Shown: positions 5,288-7,072 of the stretch, piece after piece
Numbering within the stretch: the stretch's first letter is position 1
Layout: each line of letters opens with the position of its first letter
From: an uncultured Porphyromonadaceae bacterium
GTDB taxonomy: Bacteria > Bacteroidota > Bacteroidia > Bacteroidales > Muribaculaceae
Assembly: GCA_905193995.1 (NCBI GenBank)
Contig: CAJJQT010000100.1
Location: 1 to 7,072 of the forward strand
DNA: 7,072 bases
Direction: 5' to 3'
Made by a program: the position numbers and the translations under genes
Notes under the pieces: generated by a model
Database searches by the model: none
Told to the model about the DNA's origin: nothing
What the model saw: only the letters and a program-made list of their open reading frames with translations

Positions 5288-7072
5288 ATGAAAACGACAT
5301 TCTCAAGCCTCGCCAAGGGCTCTATGATTTTGGCAATGTCGCTGGTGGCTATGCCGGCGATCACGGCTCAGGAAAAAATTGACTGGGGCGACTTCAAGCT
5401 ATTTATCGATCCGGGCCACTCAGGCAAGGAAAACCGCGGCCTGTGGGGCTATTCGGAAGCCGAAAAGGTGCTCTCCGTAGCCCTTAATATCAAGGATATG
5501 CTCGAAACGTACACGACAGCTGAGGACGGCGTCACGTTCCGACTCTGCCGCTACGACGAGAACACCACCGTCGGCCTGCAGGAACGTTCCGATATGGCCA
5601 ATGCCTGGGGCGCCGACTTCTTCTATGCCATCCACTCCGACGCATCCGGCTCCGAGAACTCGATTCTCGGTCTGTTCGGCGGCTGGCGCAATGACGGTGT
5701 CGAAGTCGAAAAGACCCCTAACGGCGGCAAGGCATTCGGCGACATACTGATGCCAAACCTTTCCGGCGTCATGCGCGTGCCCTCCCGAGGCAACTGGTAC
5801 GACCGTTGCTACTACGACCGCGCTCCCCAGACCCACACCAACCAGTATCCCTATCTGTCGGTCAACCGCGAGTCGAATATGGCATCGATCCTCTCTGAAG
5901 GCGGTTACCACGACATGGCCGTGCAGCAGCAGCGCAACCTCAACAAGGACTACAAGCGTCTCGAGGCTTTCGCCGCTTTCCAGACAATCCTGAGGTACCG
6001 CAACCTCGCTCTGCCCGCTCAGACTTTCATGACCGGCGTGATCACCAACAGCGAGAACGAGCAGCCGATCAACGGTGCCGTCATCACAGTCGGCGATGCA
6101 ACCTACACCACCGACACATATGAATCGCTCTTCAATCAGTATTCGCGCAACCCCGACCTGATCCACAACGGCTTCTACTTCTTCGAAGGCCTTGAGGCAG
6201 GCGCCACGCTGCCCGTTACCGTAACTGCCGACGGCTATGAGACCTGGACCGGCGAGATCACCGTAAACAACGCCCAGGTACTCGACCGCCTCACCACCTC
6301 GGCCGATTACGTCACATTCCTCGACGTGGCCATGACAAATGCCCGTCCGGCTATCGTATCCTCTGTCTCTGCCGAGGACCTCGAGAGCGTTCAGCACATC
6401 GTTCCCCTCGTGCTGACTTTCTCGCGCAACATGGACCGCGAATCTGTCGAGAAAGCATTCTCGATCGACAATCGTGGCGAAGTGACTCTCAGCTGGCTCA
6501 ACGACTACACCCTTTCGATCGACGTGTCAAAGCTCCAGCCCTGGTTCACATATAATATTAAGATCGACGGCAGCATCGCCAAGAACTCGCAGACTCAGAC
6601 CGCATTCGACGGCAACGCCGACGGCGAGCCCGGCGGCGACTACGTGCTGACCTTCACCATGGCCGAGCCCGACACCGAGGCTCCCTATGTCGTATCGACT
6701 TATCCCGCCGACAATTCGGAGGCTCTCTATACTATGCGTCCGCCCATCCGCCTCGAATTCAACGAGGAGATCATGTTCAACGGTGATATCAACGACGGAT
6801 GCATCGTTGTCAAGGATGCCAAGGGCAAGACCTACACCGGCCTGCTGACCCACGACGTCGTTGCCGGCAAGTCGGTCCTCCACTTCTTCCCCGCTGAGGA
6901 TCTTGCCAAGGACTGCGCTGTCCTCGTTACTTTCATCGGCGGCATTGCCGACGCTTCCGGCAACGTTTCCAAGGACTACAGCTTCCGCTTCCTCACCGAG
7001 TTCCGCAACTGCACCTTCACCGAGATGATACAGCCGCTCACCAACGAGGACGGTATGTGGGCTCCCGGTGGC
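5288..7072 (+). CDS. Secreted N-acetylmuramoyl-L-alanine amidase (Amidase_3) with carboxypeptidase-regulatory-like and Ig-like domains, 3' end outside window
   Basis: The 595 visible residues are open to the edge. A signal peptide ends ITA, cut before Gln28. Residues 37-235 form a zinc amidase that cleaves the bond between muramic acid and the stem peptide. They show LFIDPGHSG with zinc ligand His44, a ligand Glu57 or Glu59 in YSEAEKVLSVAL, LQERSDMANAWGADFFYAIHSDAS with His116, and catalytic Glu204 in MASILSEGGYHD, so the active site looks complete. Residues 249-335 (TGVITNSENEQPINGAVITVG, FEGLEAG, VTADGYETW) resemble a carboxypeptidase-regulatory-like beta domain. Residues 352-455 and 462-571 (EAPYVVSTYPADNSEAL, IRLEFNEEI) resemble SbsA Ig-like (Big_5) domains, which often tether or space surface enzymes. 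Related Bacteroidales proteins are often labelled xanthan lyase, which this active site does not support. It follows the PD40 gene by 7 bases with no promoter of its own. Whether it ends in a secretion-sorting domain cannot be seen. Confidence 0.88.
   Translation, partial: MKTTFSSLAKGSMILAMSLVAMPAITAQEKIDWGDFKLFIDPGHSGKENRGLWGYSEAEKVLSVALNIKDMLETYTTAEDGVTFRLCRYDENTTVGLQERSDMANAWGADFFYAIHSDASGSENSILGLFGGWRNDGVEVEKTPNGGKAFGDILMPNLSGVMRVPSRGNWYDRCYYDRAPQTHTNQYPYLSVNRESNMASILSEGGYHDMAVQQQRNLNKDYKRLEAFAAFQTILRYRNLALPAQTFMTGVITNSENEQPINGAVITVGDATYTTDTYESLFNQYSRNPDLIHNGFYFFEGLEAGATLPVTVTADGYETWTGEITVNNAQVLDRLTTSADYVTFLDVAMTNARPAIVSSVSAEDLESVQHIVPLVLTFSRNMDRESVEKAFSIDNRGEVTLSWLNDYTLSIDVSKLQPWFTYNIKIDGSIAKNSQTQTAFDGNADGEPGGDYVLTFTMAEPDTEAPYVVSTYPADNSEALYTMRPPIRLEFNEEIMFNGDINDGCIVVKDAKGKTYTGLLTHDVVAGKSVLHFFPAEDLAKDCAVLVTFIGGIADASGNVSKDYSFRFLTEFRNCTFTEMIQPLTNEDGMWAPGG

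Noticed and set aside
4438..5364. Open frame of 308 codons on the minus strand across the PD40 gene
   Set aside because: It is antisense to recognisable propeller repeats, spans the operon junction, and resembles no family.
5420..6397. Open frame of 325 codons on the minus strand inside the amidase gene
   Set aside because: The plus strand has clear amidase motifs over the same bases. The antisense frame is a by-product of GC-rich third positions, and its product is a low-complexity Val/Gly/Ala-rich sequence.

Overview
The window looks like a chromosomal segment from a GC-rich member of the Bacteroidales, most likely Muribaculaceae or a close relative. Three things point there. The promoters match the Bacteroidetes form (TTTG about 19-20 bases before TAnnTTTG). 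The genes have AT-rich leaders without Shine-Dalgarno sequences. The gene content (a DUF4250 protein, a MalQ with two starch-binding domains, secreted PD40 and amidase/Ig-like proteins) is typical of gut Bacteroidales. The genus is an inference from style, not from a marker gene.

Layout. Bases 1-840 (minus strand) hold a small DUF4250 gene followed, with an ATGA overlap, by the first third of a UvrD/PcrA-type DNA helicase that runs off the left edge. The helicase is broken near its N-terminus: the Q-motif and the Walker A motif lie in different reading frames, with about 23 bases apparently missing between them. A divergent gene at 960-1433 (plus) encodes a very short Rossmann-like protein whose glycine-rich nucleotide loop is degenerate. 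It converges on the malQ-type gene at 1511-4177 (minus), and a strong hairpin between the two can terminate both. From the 4178-4419 divergent region, malQ is read leftwards from a near-perfect Bacteroidetes promoter. A two-gene operon is read rightwards from its own promoter: a secreted beta-propeller (PD40/TolB-like) protein at 4420-5280 and, 7 bases later, a large secreted N-acetylmuramoyl-L-alanine amidase with Ig-like domains that runs off the right edge.

How the genes relate. MalQ is cytoplasmic alpha-glucan metabolism. The rightward operon is an envelope or secreted pair in which a propeller precedes a peptidoglycan hydrolase. The helicase belongs to DNA repair. No mobile element, CRISPR array, RNA gene or recognisable defence system is visible. 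The points most worth checking are the helicase lesion, the dyad inside the malQ promoter, the degenerate mini-Rossmann protein and the propeller-amidase operon.
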